64,000 bases of DNA from Melieria omissa (taxonomy: Eukaryota > Arthropoda > Insecta > Diptera > Ulidiidae), in assembly GCA_963971225.1 (NCBI GenBank), contig OZ020269.1, positions 40,631,264-40,695,263 of the forward strand, written 5' to 3'. Made by a program: the position numbers and the translations under genes. Shown here one piece after another: positions 41,116-51,472 of the stretch (its first letter is position 1; the number at the start of each line of letters is the position of its first letter). The notes under the pieces are model-generated. The model saw only the letters and a program-made list of their open reading frames with translations, made no database searches and was not told the DNA's origin.

Positions 41116-41720
41116 TAGAGTCCGACCGATACCAAATTTTTTGGCCGATGCCGATTAATCGGCCGGAAGGACGAGTTTGGCCGATGCCGATGCCGGTTAC
41201 ATAGAAAAAATAACACGAATAAATTCAATCAGAAACACAGTCTATTTTATAAAATAACAAAAGGAACTATTACATATTGTTGTAAGAAATAAAGAAAAGA
41301 AATAATAAAAAACTAAATAAAATAACAAGAGAATTCAGGATTCTAATAGATTAACATGTATTAAAAAAATAATATATCAGATTTATCCACTGAAAAAAAA
41401 TAGTGACGTAAATATTGCATACAAATTCAGTTTTTTATTCAACTGAAAATTACGATTTTTATTTTACAATTTGTACTCTCAAATTGCAACCCGTTGTACA
41501 AAAGCAGTGGGAAGAGGTCAGAAAACAAATTTGAAAAAAGGCCTGTTAAAAAAAATGCTTCCAATTAAAAAAGAAGGATAAGATTATAAAATTGAATGCC
41601 AAAAAACAAAAAAATGAAAGCAGAAATATAGGCCGATGCATCATCCACCAAAAACGGCCGATGCCGATACCAATTTTATTGACCGATACTAGCCGATGCC
41701 GATTAATCGGTCGGACTCTA
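41116..41720. mobile_element. hAT-type MITE
   Basis: Ends TAGAGTCCGACCGAT and ATCGGTCGGACTCTA. Flanking 8-mers ATTAGCTG (41108-41115) and ATCAGCTG (41721-41728) differ at one position. Subterminal direct repeats of GGCCGATGCCGAT. 605 bp, no gene. Confidence 0.85.
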
Positions 41721-41728
41721 ATCAGCTG

Positions 41729-42227
41729 TGGGGACTGAGTATCAGCTGTTATGTGAGAGCATTGGTGCATTTTATGTGTGTATTGTCGATTTTTTCACAC
41801 TTATCCTCCCAGTTTCCAATCGCTTATCGCTGGTTGGTACTACTGTCAAGAGCAGTGTTGGAATACTTTAAAATGTAAGATATTAATATTACATATTAGT
41901 GGCTTTGAAAAGTAATAATGTTATATCACATATTACTTACATCGTGACACAATTTTCTTCATACCATTCCATAGTTGACCTGGAGTAGTGGCATGTCGCT
42001 AGGTCTGCCAAAACAAAACTGTTCTACTGCAGGTAATGAATGCCTTGCTCCTTACCATTGCTCCCATTACTGCCTTAATATAGTTCTGGAGAGCGAATTT
42101 TGTCTGGCCGTTTTCTCATCTTCCTGATAAATATAAATTTAACAACTCTGATTTTTTGGCAACACTGGTCTACGATGGGCAGCACTTGGCGGCGCAATCA
42201 GCTATTTGTGAAAAATTATAATTATTT
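41729..42227. other. Intergenic spacer
   Basis: No gene or terminal repeat identified. Confidence 0.35.
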
Positions 42228-42440
42228 TTGAAGGAAAAAAATAAAAATTTTGCCAGGCAAAATCTTGTTGATGCTTCTACTGCCAAATGGGGCGTGTCCC
42301 GACGTTGGAAATCGTTGAGGGACAAGTTTGACAGCTTGAAGCGTAAGTCCAAGCTGGAACTTGCAGCGCAGAAGAGCGAGACGTATCGCACAGGTGGCGG
42401 CCCAGCAGCGATTGGACATGTCAGCAGTGCAAAGCAGTGA
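42228..42440 (+). pseudogene. Myb/SANT-like DNA-binding fragment (Harbinger-associated type)
   Basis: The frame reads VSRRWKSLRDKFDSLKRKSK, LELAAQKSETYRTGGGPAA. The order W--L-D-FD-LKR-------K-E-YRTGGGP resembles the Myb/SANT-like proteins that go with PIF/Harbinger transposons and their domesticated relatives in insects. The first helices are missing and the frame ends soon after GGGP. No transposase is seen nearby. Confidence 0.45.
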
Positions 42441-43105
42441 AATAGTCCAATTGGCTGTTATATATTGTATTTGCCGCATTTTGCGACTCCGTACCTTCAA
42501 AAGCGTCTTCCAGTGCATGAATTTAAGAAACACGCCTATTTTCCATACCGAAAGATCTCAAATTCAAATTTCATTTCAAATTGTAATATCATTATCAGCT
42601 GATTTTTGTTTGTAAACAAACATATGCATGTACTTGGCACCAATTCCACTTAAAGTTCACTTTAAAGTTTAACAGGCACTCAATCCTCCCGGTAAATTTC
42701 CCGGCCCTTAGTCAGGGAGGTCAAAGAAAACTCACCATTCCATGGGGTGAAATTTCACTCCATCCGGTTGGAATGGGTTAAATCGCAGGTGCAAATAGCT
42801 TGCCAAACCATGAAGCGTTTTGGAAATTTGATGAATTTCATTTCGGAGTATTTTCTGGATGTTCCATCCTTATTCTTTTTAGTGAAATAGGCATTCCCGG
42901 GCAACTGCTTAAAGTCCGACTAACAGTAGGTTTCATCATCGAGAATCACGCAATCGAACTTGGTTACGTAATTGCAAAGAATATGAAGTGTATAGAAGGC
43001 GCATCTGAGCTCAAAAATTCACATTTTTGTTTGCGAGCTTCTTAGAGCGGGGGAAGCCACAAAAGGGAAAGAGTGGTGCCAGCAGGAGAGCAAGCGCTTC
43101 AGTTT
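42441..43105. other. Intergenic spacer
   Basis: No gene or repeat end recognised; includes a GC-richer patch near 42690-42780. Confidence 0.35.
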
Positions 43106-43221
43106 ACGCTCATCAGTGTTGCCGCTGAAAAATTTTAAAAAGTCGCAAAACAAGTGTCACAGCCGGAAAAAAAGGGTCATCAAGTGATCCAATTTGCTTT
43201 GCCATGTATATAAATACATAC

Positions 43222-43648
43222 TGTTACGAATACTAAGTCCAGTGGGCTGTCACGTATCTCTGGATTGTGTGATTTGAAAATAAAACACAGTCAGTTTCCT
43301 AAATGCAGACAATAAAATACACCAACAGTCACTTTATTATTCACAGTTTACACTTTACTGTTCGTACACTTAAGTATTTGCTTAATTATTCCGTGTGGCA
43401 ACTTCACTTGTCAAAACCAGACTGACTCGTTGCACCGCATCCGGCCACCTTTTATACTCTGTCCGGCCGTCGCGCAGATCGTTCTCGCACGTTGCCAGAT
43501 TGGACTAGAAGTTTCCCTGATGACCGCGACCATCGTTGCCAGGTTGGACTAAAAGTTACTATCGCGGCCGTCGTTGCCAGATTGGGTTATGGCACGGCAC
43601 GTAGCGGCAGGGTTGCTTTGCACCGCGACAGACTGGCTCATCGTTACA
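43222..43648 (-). repeat. 3' LTR of gypsy copy 1
   Basis: In element orientation it begins TGTAACGATGAGCC and ends ATTCGTAACA. A TATAAAAGGTGG box and an AATAAAGTGACTG polyadenylation region are visible on the minus strand. The purine tract before it, reading AGTGGTGGGCAG, may be the polypurine tract. Confidence 0.9.
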
Positions 43649-43659
43649 CTGCCCACCAC

Positions 43660-45645
43660 TTAGACTTGTTCGTCCCGAACAAGTGCCGAGGCTCCGCTGT
43701 GATGAGGCGCCAGGCGCTCCAAATGGACTACCTTCAGCTTAGCGCCTCTATTGTTGCAACGTTGAATCCGGTATACCACGTCGTTCATCCTAGTCACGAC
43801 TTCGTAAGGTCCTTCCCATGACGCTTGAAGTTTTGGAGACAAACCTTTCCTCCGCTGCGGGTTGTAGAGCATTACCAAATCGCCTTCTTGGAACCCTGCT
43901 GAGTTGGCCCGTAGATCGTATCTGGCTTTCGCCTTATCGCTGACCAGTTTGGTGCGGCTCCTTATAAACTGGTGAATTTCCTCTAGTTCCGCCCGCTTAT
44001 TGGCCACGTAGTCCGTCTTAGCGCCTCCCGTTGTGCCGACTACCCCGAACTTCAAGTCAGCGGGTAACCGCAACTCTGTGCCGAACACTGCTCGCGCTGG
44101 AGTGAGTGATGTCGTGTCGTGCGGGGCTGACCTATACGCCATCAGGAACGGGGGGATATGCGTGTCCCAATCCTTTTGATTCCTGCCTACCACTTTCCGC
44201 AGGTATTCCTCCAGTGTTCGGTTAAAGCGTTCCACCATGCCGTCGGACTATGGGTGCAAAGGAGTGGTACGCGTTTTCTTTATCCCCAGCAGCCCACACA
44301 CTTCCTTGAATACCGCAGACTCGAAATTCCGGCCTTGATCTGAGTGCAACTCCAACGGAACTCCGAACCGGGTTACCCAGTTGTTTACCAGCTTTTCCGA
44401 GATCGTGGCGGCCTCCTGGTTAGGAATAGGGTACACTTCGGGCCATTTGCTGAAGTAATCCATTACGACCAGCACATATTTGTTGCCTTGAGTGCTAGTT
44501 GGGAATGGGCCGGCGACGTCCATAGCAATCCGCTCGAAGGGCGCTCCCACGTTGTACTGCTGCATGCGGCCTCGAGATTTTCTTGTCGGCCCTTTCGCGG
44601 CTGAACATCGGTCGCAGCTCTTAATCCACTCGGCTACAGACTCCTGACATCCTACCCAGTAGAATCGTCTGTTTATTTTGGCGACGGTTTTGGTGATACC
44701 CAGGTGCCCTCCACTGGAGTCGTTATGGTATGCCTCGATGACCTCATTGATTCTGCATTTCGGCACTACCATTAGGGGGTTGCTGGTACGACCATCCGCG
44801 CTCTCCCATTCGCGGTACAGGCAGCCTTCCTTCAGCCGCAAACTTTTCCACTGTGCCCAGTAAGCCTTAGCGATCGGGCTTTCACCGGCCATCTCCTGCC
44901 AGTCTGGACGTGCGCCTTGCTCCTTGCCTTCGACGATCTTCGCAAGATCCGCATCCTCACGCTGGTCTTTTTGTAGACTCTCGGCAGACCACTCTTCCTC
45001 TGGCATGACGCTGACCAACCGGACGTCCACTATCTGTTCTTTGCTTTCGGCTCGCGAGCATTGCCTGCATTCGACTTTGCACGGACGGCGGGACAAGGCA
45101 TCGGCATTTCCATGGCTACTGCCCTTGCGATGCTCTATCGTGTAGTCGTAGCTCTGCAGTCGCTCGATCCATCTCAGCCATCTCAATGCCGCATGATCTG
45201 TGCGCAGGCGAAACCTTTGTCCATACAGATATTTGTGGAAGTGTTTCACGCAGTCCAATACCGCCAGCAGTTCTCTCCGTGTCACACAGTAATTGCGTTC
45301 CGGTTTCGATAAAACCCTACTGTAGTACGCTATCACTTGTTCCTGGCCGTCTATTATCTGTGATAGCACACCGCCAATACTACTCCCGCTTGCATCTGTA
45401 TCCAGCACAAACATCTCCCCAGGCACGGGGAAGGCCAGAATTGGAGCGCTGCACAGTTTTTCCTTCAGACGTGCAAAAGCCTGTTCCTGCTCCTCGTTCC
45501 ACTGGAAAGCTTGGCTCTTTTTCGTCAGTTTGTGCAGGCTGCTGGCTATGTTCGCGAATCCCGGAACAAATCGGCGGTAGTATGTGCACAGGCCCAGGAA
45601 ACTGCGGAGTTCGTGTAGATTGCGTGGCCGGGGCCACTCCTTCAC
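43660..45645 (-). pseudogene. Gypsy copy 1 pol: RT end, RNase H and integrase
   Basis: The frame from 45645 holds the RT thumb/connection (LHELRSFLGLCTYYRRF), RNase H (FVLDTDASGSSIGGVLSQ, YYSRVLSKPERNYCVTRREL, LRTDHAALRWL) and the integrase: HHCC zinc region (HLGITKTVAKINRRFYW, KSCDRCSAAKG), first Asp in MDVAGPFPTS, second in LHSDQGRNFES. The frame ends at TAG (44250-44248) directly after TTPLHP, then continues in the same frame with SDGMVERFNRTLEEYLRK (catalytic Glu) and a GPY/F-type C-terminus (SWEGPYEVV). Eleven codons are missing in RNase H after AALRWL compared with copy 2. No chromodomain seen. Confidence 0.88.
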
Positions 45646-46376
45646 CGCCGTGATTTTGCCTTCATCCGTATGTACTCCGCGGGCGGAAACCGTATGACCC
45701 AGATACTTGACCTCCTTTTGGAACAGCGAGCACTTCTTTGGGTTGAGTTTAAGCCCAGCTTTTTGTATCCGCTCAAATACCTCTTCAGCTTTCCCAGGTG
45801 ATCGTCGAAGCTTTCACCCATTACGATTATGTCATCGAGGTACACCAGACACGTCCGCCAATGCAGCCCTGTTAGCACGCGTTCCATTAGCCGCTCGAAT
45901 GTTGCTGGTACGTTGCAGAGTCCAAACGGCATGACGGTGAACTGCCACAAACCATCGCCAACACTGAAAGCCGTTTTCTCCTTGTCCTTGTCTGCAAGCT
46001 CTACCTGCCAATAGCCGCTGCGTAAGTCGAGCGTGGAGAACCACTGCGTGCCTGACAGTGTGTCCAGGGTGTCATCGATCCGAGGTAGTGGATAACTGTC
46101 CTTCTTGGTCACATCATTGAGCTTCCGATAGTCCACACAAAACCGGGTACTGCCATCTTTTTTCTTGACTAGCACAACCGGCGAGCACCAGGGGCCCGAA
46201 GAAGGCTCTATGACCTTGTCCTTCCGCATGTTCTCGATCAAATTTGTGACCTCCTCCCTCTTGGCCAGAGGAACTCGTCTTGGCGGTTGGCGAATCGGTT
46301 TTGCACTTCCGGTGTCGATGTTGTGCTTCACTATGGCTGTTATCGCCGCCTGCTTCTGCCGCAAATATTGACCCAT
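45642..46376 (-). pseudogene. Gypsy copy 1 reverse transcriptase core
   Basis: RT motifs: RRVPLAKREEVTNLIE, GPWCSPVVLVKKKDGSTRF, VDYRKLNDVTKKDSYPLPRI, WFSTLDLRSGYWQVEL, MPFGLCNVPATFERLM and the catalytic CLVYLDDIIVMG. All catalytic Asp are present. A one-base insertion near 46345 separates this frame from protease; a second frame change near 45790 separates it from the downstream RNase H frame. Confidence 0.88.
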
Positions 46377-47133
46377 AGTGCTGCAGGAGTGACCTCGCCA
46401 TCTGTTTCTGCTTGGCCGTCAACTCGCTGCTCCACTGGTTCTCCTGCGGTATGGCGTCCATGTTAAAACCGCTCTTCTTATTACCTCCAGGCGGCCTACT
46501 CTCACAATTGACCACTGCTACAGCTTCCTTACACTCGCCAATTACCTCATCTTTCCCGACATATCTGGGTGCATTCAGGGGGCTCAGTATCCTGACTGGT
46601 ATTCTGCCATTTTTAGGTTCCGCTAATGTACGTCCGATGATGATGTTGTCGTGTCCTTGTTTGGGTGCTTCTACTACCCACAGCCGACTCGTTCCATCGT
46701 CCTCGTCCACCTTTGCCCACACAATCGCCTCAGAATTCGCTGGTATCCTCCTGCGTTGACCCGATACAACCTTCCTTACCGCCACGCTTCGCTCATAGCC
46801 GGTGTGCAGCGGGAATTCAACGTTGGCATATCTCAGCACATTTTCCTTCAGGTCCAGCGTAAAACCGTGCCTAATCATGAAATCCACGCCGATAATCACG
46901 TCGTCCATTATATCCGCGACGATGAACTCATGTTCCAGGCTGCTGGTGCCGATAGCAATCGTTTTTGTAACTTTCCCTCTCACCGTCGCGCGCTCGCCAG
47001 TCGCAGTCCGCAGCTGTATGCCATGCAGCGGTTCCCAGTTCTTCAGCAGCTTCCTTTTTATGATCGAATATGACGCTCCAGTATCTAGTGTCAACACGAA
47101 CAACTTTCCATCTATCCTTCCTTCAATTGTCAA
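46345..47133 (-). pseudogene. Gypsy copy 1 protease region
   Basis: An aspartic protease: MTIEGRIDGKLFVLTLDTGA holds the catalytic DTGA, and DDVIIGVDFMIRHG the second conserved block. It continues through a linker (NAPRYVGKDEVIGE) toward the RT and is cut by the frame change near 46345. Acts in the virus-like particle to cleave the Gag-Pol precursor. Confidence 0.85.
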
Positions 47134-47222
47134 GCTGCTGGGCTGTCGTTTCAGCTGTGAGACAAGGATGGTGGGGCGGCAGATTGTGGGGATCAGCTCA
47201 CGCCCCTTTGGGCTGACCCGTT

Positions 47223-48761
47223 TTAGTTTAACGGCTCCTCGTCCTCAGCCCTGCGCTTGTTGGCTGAGCCTCGATTGTCCGTATTCTTCGCTTCAGGCGA
47301 TTGCGATCGGGAACGGGAACGCCTCTTTCGTTGGCGGCAGTCTCGTGATATGTGGCCCTGCTTGCCACACACCCAGCAAACAACTTTAGAGGAGACCACT
47401 CGTGGCCTGCCCGGTATCTCAGAGCTTATGGCTTGGATCGGAATGTCGTTGTCCGCCTGAATCTGGCGTATCCTTGCAGGTGCATACCGAGTGCTACCCA
47501 TCCATGCCGCTTCATATGTCATCGCGCTGGTCACCGTTTCCTTAAATGTTGGCTTGCCCATCATCAACGCACTGCGACGTGTTTCTGGATCATGAAGACC
47601 TTCAACAAACGACTCAATCTTCATCCTCTCGAGATCATCAGCACCAAATTTTGGGTATCACAACTGTACGAGCCGCTCAATGTCTGCTGCATATGTCTGC
47701 AGCGCCTCGTTGGCTCTTTGCTTGCGGTTCTTCAGCTCACAGTAGTATAGCGCATGGTCGTGCTCGTTGCTATACTTCGCTGCTAATGCTCTCATGATGA
47801 CACCGTAATCACTTCTTAAACATTCTGGAACTGATTTGATTACCTCCACCGCAGGACCTTTCAGCGCCAGTGCCAACCTCCGACCTTTCCTGATATCTGT
47901 CCACTGATTTTCCAAAGCAGCCAAGTCGAATTGCAATTTAAATGTGTCGAACGGCGCAGCACCATCATAAGTAGGCACTTCTGTTCTGGCAGCAAAACCG
48001 TCCTGAACCGGTGGCAAACATTCTCGTGGCTGTACCTCTCGAAACCGTTCGTCTATCTTTCTGTGCATCGAATCTTACAGACTGTCAACTCGTTTGTTCA
48101 AGGACTCATCCAGGTTGTCAACTCGTCTGTTCAGGGATTCACCCATTTCGTCAACTCGTTTGTCCCAATCGTCTATTCGCGTCTCGAGATGCTCAACTTT
48201 CACATTCAGGCTATTGGAAATTTCCTCCACCTTCTGCTCTATGCGCGCAGAATTTTCCGCCATTTCCCGATTTGCAGTCTCGACTTTTGCCGAAATTTCG
48301 AGATTCGTAATTTCCAGCTTCGCTGACATTTCCCGATTTGCTGTCTCGACTTTTGCCGAAATTTCGAGATTCGTAGTTTCCAGCTTCGCTGCCATCTCTT
48401 GATTCGCAGTTTCCATTTTCGCTGCCATCCGCGCCGACATCTCACGATTTTCACGATTTGCAGTATCCATTTGCGCCGACATGCCTTTGAGTGCAGCCAT
48501 TAGTTGGCTCATGTCCAACGCTTGTATTGGTGCAGCCGCTGTACTCTGTAGCGAAGCAGCACCAGCAGGCGACTCCTCCACCTTGGCCGACGCCTCCAGT
48601 TCTTGTGCTCCGAACTCGTGCACAGTCCAATCGACGCCTCGTGCCTCACATGCTTCTCGCAAGCGCAACTGCAACTCCACCTTCCCGCCAGCAGTCGGCA
48701 AATTCCAGGCAGCCAGCTCCTTCTTCAGCTGGTCTACCTTCAGCAGCTCGAGTTTAACCAT
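47223..48761 (-). pseudogene. Gypsy copy 1 gag with SAP-like domain, coiled coil and zinc knuckle
   Basis: A single frame of 513 codons with two nonsense codons (near 48073 and 47656) and no frame change. The N-terminus (residues 1-40) reads KVDQLKKELAAWNLPTAGGK, VELQLRLREA, a good match to a SAP DNA-binding motif. From about residue 95 to 190 an 11-residue unit (AKLETTNLEIS / AKVETANREMS) repeats, forming a coiled coil. Then the capsid-like part (PFDTFKLQFDLAALENQW, RKGRRLALALKG, YYCELKNRKQRANEAL), a CCHC zinc knuckle CWVCGKQGHISRDC and a basic RS-rich tail. The start ATG at 48761 lies just after the primer-binding region and the same start is used in copy 2. Confidence 0.88.
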
Positions 48762-48807
48762 GTCCGTACTTTTATAATTGTATTTATTTAGTTATTTTCA
48801 ATTTTCC

Positions 48808-48830
48808 ACAATCCCACTTCTGACACCGAA
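48808..48830 (-). other. Primer-binding site, tRNA-Leu type
   Basis: Next to the 5' LTR the minus strand reads GGTGTCAGAAGTGGGATT after TTC. It complements the 3' end expected for an insect tRNA-Leu (…CTTCTGACACCA). Copy 2 has TTGGTGTCAGAAGGGGGATT at 57769-57788. Confidence 0.65.
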
Positions 48831-49257
48831 TGTTACGAATACTAAGTCCAGTGGGCTGTCACGTATCACTGGATTGTGTGATTTGAAAATAAAACACAGT
48901 CAGTTTCCTAAATGCAGACAATAAAATACACCAACAGTCACTTTATTATTCACAGTTTACACTTTACTGTTCGTACACTTAAGTATTTGCTTAATTATTC
49001 CGTGTGGCAACTTCACTTGTCAAAACCAGACTGACTCGTTGCACCGCATCCGGCCACCTTTTATACTCTGTCCGGCCGTCGCGCAGATCGTTCTCGCACG
49101 TTGCCAGATTGGACTAGAAGTTTCCCTGATGACCGCGACCATCGTTGCCAGGTTGGACTAAAAGTTACTATCGCGGCCGTCGTTGCCAGATTGGGTTATG
49201 GCACGGCACGTAGCGGCAGGGTTGCTTTGCACCGCGACAGACTGGCTCATCGTTACA
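48831..49257 (-). repeat. 5' LTR of gypsy copy 1
   Basis: 427 bp, same length as the 3' LTR. In element orientation U3 has two TAGTCCAA-type repeats and a TATAAAAGG box, and the LTR ends CGTAACA. Confidence 0.92.
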
Positions 49258-49581
49258 ATACTTTCATTATTTTACCTTTCGGAGCTCATTTTTTTAATAA
49301 ACTTCTTAAGGAGATGATTTTCTGTGAAAAAACTGTTTTGCCCTTAAATTAATTGATGAAGGATATATTAAAAGGTCCCAATATGCATGTTTTGTATTTA
49401 TTATGAATACATTTGCATTTCAAAGCATATGCGTGATATACTTACTTATCCATTGGGAGCCATCAAAATTATTTTAGCAAATAACTTAGGCAATGCCACA
49501 GAAAAGCGCGTGAATTCAGATTAATTTTGTACATTTTTGCGGGAAAACTTAGACATAATTAAAGAGTTGCAAGTAGTTTAA

Positions 49582-49850
49582 CCTTCTACCTTTCCCTTGG
49601 GGTCTAATTCACCCCAGGCAGAATTAAAAAAACGGTTGAGCGGTTTTGTGCGCTCGTCTTGTGTGTTAATCGCTCTTTCAACCCAATAACAAATCGAGAA
49701 AAACACTTTTCGGGGCTTTCTCCTTTTCTTTTGTTATTTATGTGTTACCTTCCTTCATGTTTTGTCAGTAAATTATATAACCGTTTGGTTGGGGTCATCC
49801 TGACCCCAAAGGACAGCGAAAGCCATTTTGAGCAAGGGACAGGCACAAGG
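49582..49850. mobile_element. TTAA-flanked (piggyBac-type) MITE
   Basis: Ends CCTTCTACCTTTCCCTTG and, complementary, CCTTGTGCCTGTCCCTTG, with TTAA on both sides (49578-49581; 49851-49854). 269 bp, with GGGGTC/GACCCC blocks in the interior. Confidence 0.75.
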
Positions 49851-50233
49851 TTAAATGTTGCCAGAGGTGTAATTTTGAAGTACTTACGTGTTACCTTTAA
49901 AAAGTGAATACCAAAAGGAAGGCATATTATAAATATTACGTACGCAAAAATAAAAAAATTAACTTTACGAAACAATTTTGAAAATTAATATATAAACTTT
50001 TTGATAAAAAAAGGGGCAAAAGTCGCATGGTTTTGAAGAAAAGTGTCAAAATAAGCATATTTTTAAAAAGTCGGTGTCAGGTATCATCGGTCTCCAAAAA
50101 GGGTCAATTTAACACTTTAGTCGCACAACGGCAACACTGACGCTCATTGACTGTGTGAACTGAAGCACGCGCTACAACAAACACACATGAAGTGAAAGTA
50201 CCGCTTCTTCTGTGTACTTTGAGGCGTTGGTGG

Positions 50234-50850
50234 CAGTGTTGACACTAAGAATTTTTTTCTCCTACCAAACTTGGTCCAAAATCAATTTCAGAGTACCAAA
50301 ATAAATTTAAAATTTAGTAAAATTTAATATTTTCTTCATAAAAACTTTTGCAAATAAATTACCTGTCCAAGATTCGTCTTCTTGCACAGGACCTGTTTTA
50401 CAGAATGAATAAAAGCGCGAATTTTCAATAATTTCTTCTTTGTTTAAACCTTTTTTTAATAATGAGAATATCAAAAACTACGCGAAAATGTGAATGAATT
50501 TGGCCGCTTAAACGTCAAAAAAGTAAAAAGTCTTCATGTAAATGCATGAAGATTTACGCAGCAACTTCAAAAGAGCATTGAAAGAAAAACGCAGGGGGAA
50601 AAGCCTTCGTGTAAATGGCTCTTTCTGACAATTTGCATTTTTCTTTTTTACATCCATCCTCAAATACTGCGTTGGCACATAAATGCATATCGAAAGCAGA
50701 GATTTTAAAATTAATTGAAAGTGTATTAATGCAGTGTTTTGCCTACCAAAATGCCTTGAAAATCACAACAAACCAACCAACCTACCAAAGCCTTAATTTA
50801 GGAAACGAAGCTACCAATTTTGGTCCAATTGGACCAAAACGGCAACACTG
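50234..50850. mobile_element. hAT-type MITE
   Basis: Ends CAGTGTTG at 50234 and CAACACTG ending at 50850; a perfect 8-bp TSD GTTGGTGG (50226-50233; 50851-50858). A second inverted block, ACCAAACTTGGTCCAAAATC versus TTTTGGTCCAATTGGACC-type sequence, follows inside. The terminal octamer is the same as in the neighbouring MITE at 43114-50139, but the bodies differ. Confidence 0.88.
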
Positions 50851-50858
50851 GTTGGTGG

Positions 50859-51131
50859 TTGTTTTGGTCACTCAATAATTTTTTGTGCAAATTTCTCACA
50901 GCAACACAGCCAGCGCAATGATCGTCGTTTCAACGACGCCAATGCTTTTTGTTGTTGTAGTTTTTGTGTGTATGCTTTTTTGCTTGGCGATTGGTTTTGC
51001 TCGGGAAAAATGTGACGTCAATATTGAACAGAATGTTTACTGCCATTATCAATCAAATCGCTGAGGCGTGCAGTCGTTTGTTGGCTTATGCTGAGCTTTG
51101 ATTGAATAATTTTAAACTTACAGGTACTTAG
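50859..51131. other. Flank of the P element
   Basis: No gene. The 5' terminal repeat of the P element should lie here or within the repeat array that follows; I could not identify it. Confidence 0.35.
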
Positions 51132-51472
51132 ATGTGGTTGATCCAGAATCAAAATTTAATCAAATATTTTTACTTGGCTCATTCCAAGAGAATTATTTGT
51201 TTGTATTTTGACGTGGTTGATCCTACATTTCTTGCAAGTGTTTTTTGACGTGGTTGAACCAATTAAACCTTTATGTAAATACTTATTTTTACTTGACTAG
51301 TTTCAAGTAGAATTATTTGTTTATATTCTGACGTGGTTGATCCTTACTTTTAAATTTTTTGCAAGTGTTTTTTGACGTGGTTGAACCAATTAATCCTTTA
51401 TATAAATACTTATTTTTACTTGACTAGTTTCAAATAGAAATATTTGTTTATATTTTGACGTGGTTGATCCTA
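51132..51472 (+). repeat. GACGTGGTTGAWCC repeats upstream of the P transposase
   Basis: The 14-mer GA(C/T)GTGGTTGA(T/A)CC occurs six times, near 51132, 51211, 51248, 51331, 51375 and 51459. Longer flanks (ATTATTTGTTTATATT, ACTTGACTAGTTTCAA) repeat with it in units of about 120-130 bp. Position just before the transposase ATG suggests subterminal transposase-binding or promoter repeats. Confidence 0.85.

Larger units (their letters stand above)
43222..49257 (-). mobile_element. Complete gypsy-type LTR retrotransposon, copy 1
   Basis: Two 427-bp LTRs (43222-43648 and 48831-49257) enclose gag and pol in minus orientation. A 4-bp TSD ATAC lies at 43218-43221 and 49258-49261. The LTRs differ at one position that I can see (GTATCTCTGG versus GTATCACTGG), pointing to a recent insertion. 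Order of domains is Gag, protease, reverse transcriptase, RNase H, integrase, as in Ty3/gypsy. No env-like ORF is seen. The ORFs have stops and frame changes, so this copy was already defective or decayed quickly. Confidence 0.93.
43114..50139. mobile_element. hAT-type MITE containing a gypsy retrotransposon
   Basis: Ends CAGTGTTGCCG at 43114 and CGGCAACACTG ending at 50139, with a perfect 8-bp TSD ACGCTCAT (43106-43113; 50140-50147). Without the gypsy element (43222-49257) it is about 1 kb and has no gene. A small TTAA MITE (49582-49850) also lies in it. Confidence 0.88.

Noticed and set aside
43660..49257. Retroviral envelope gene between pol and the 3' LTR of gypsy copy 1
   Set aside because: Only a few tens of bases separate the pol end from the 3' LTR, so there is no room for env.
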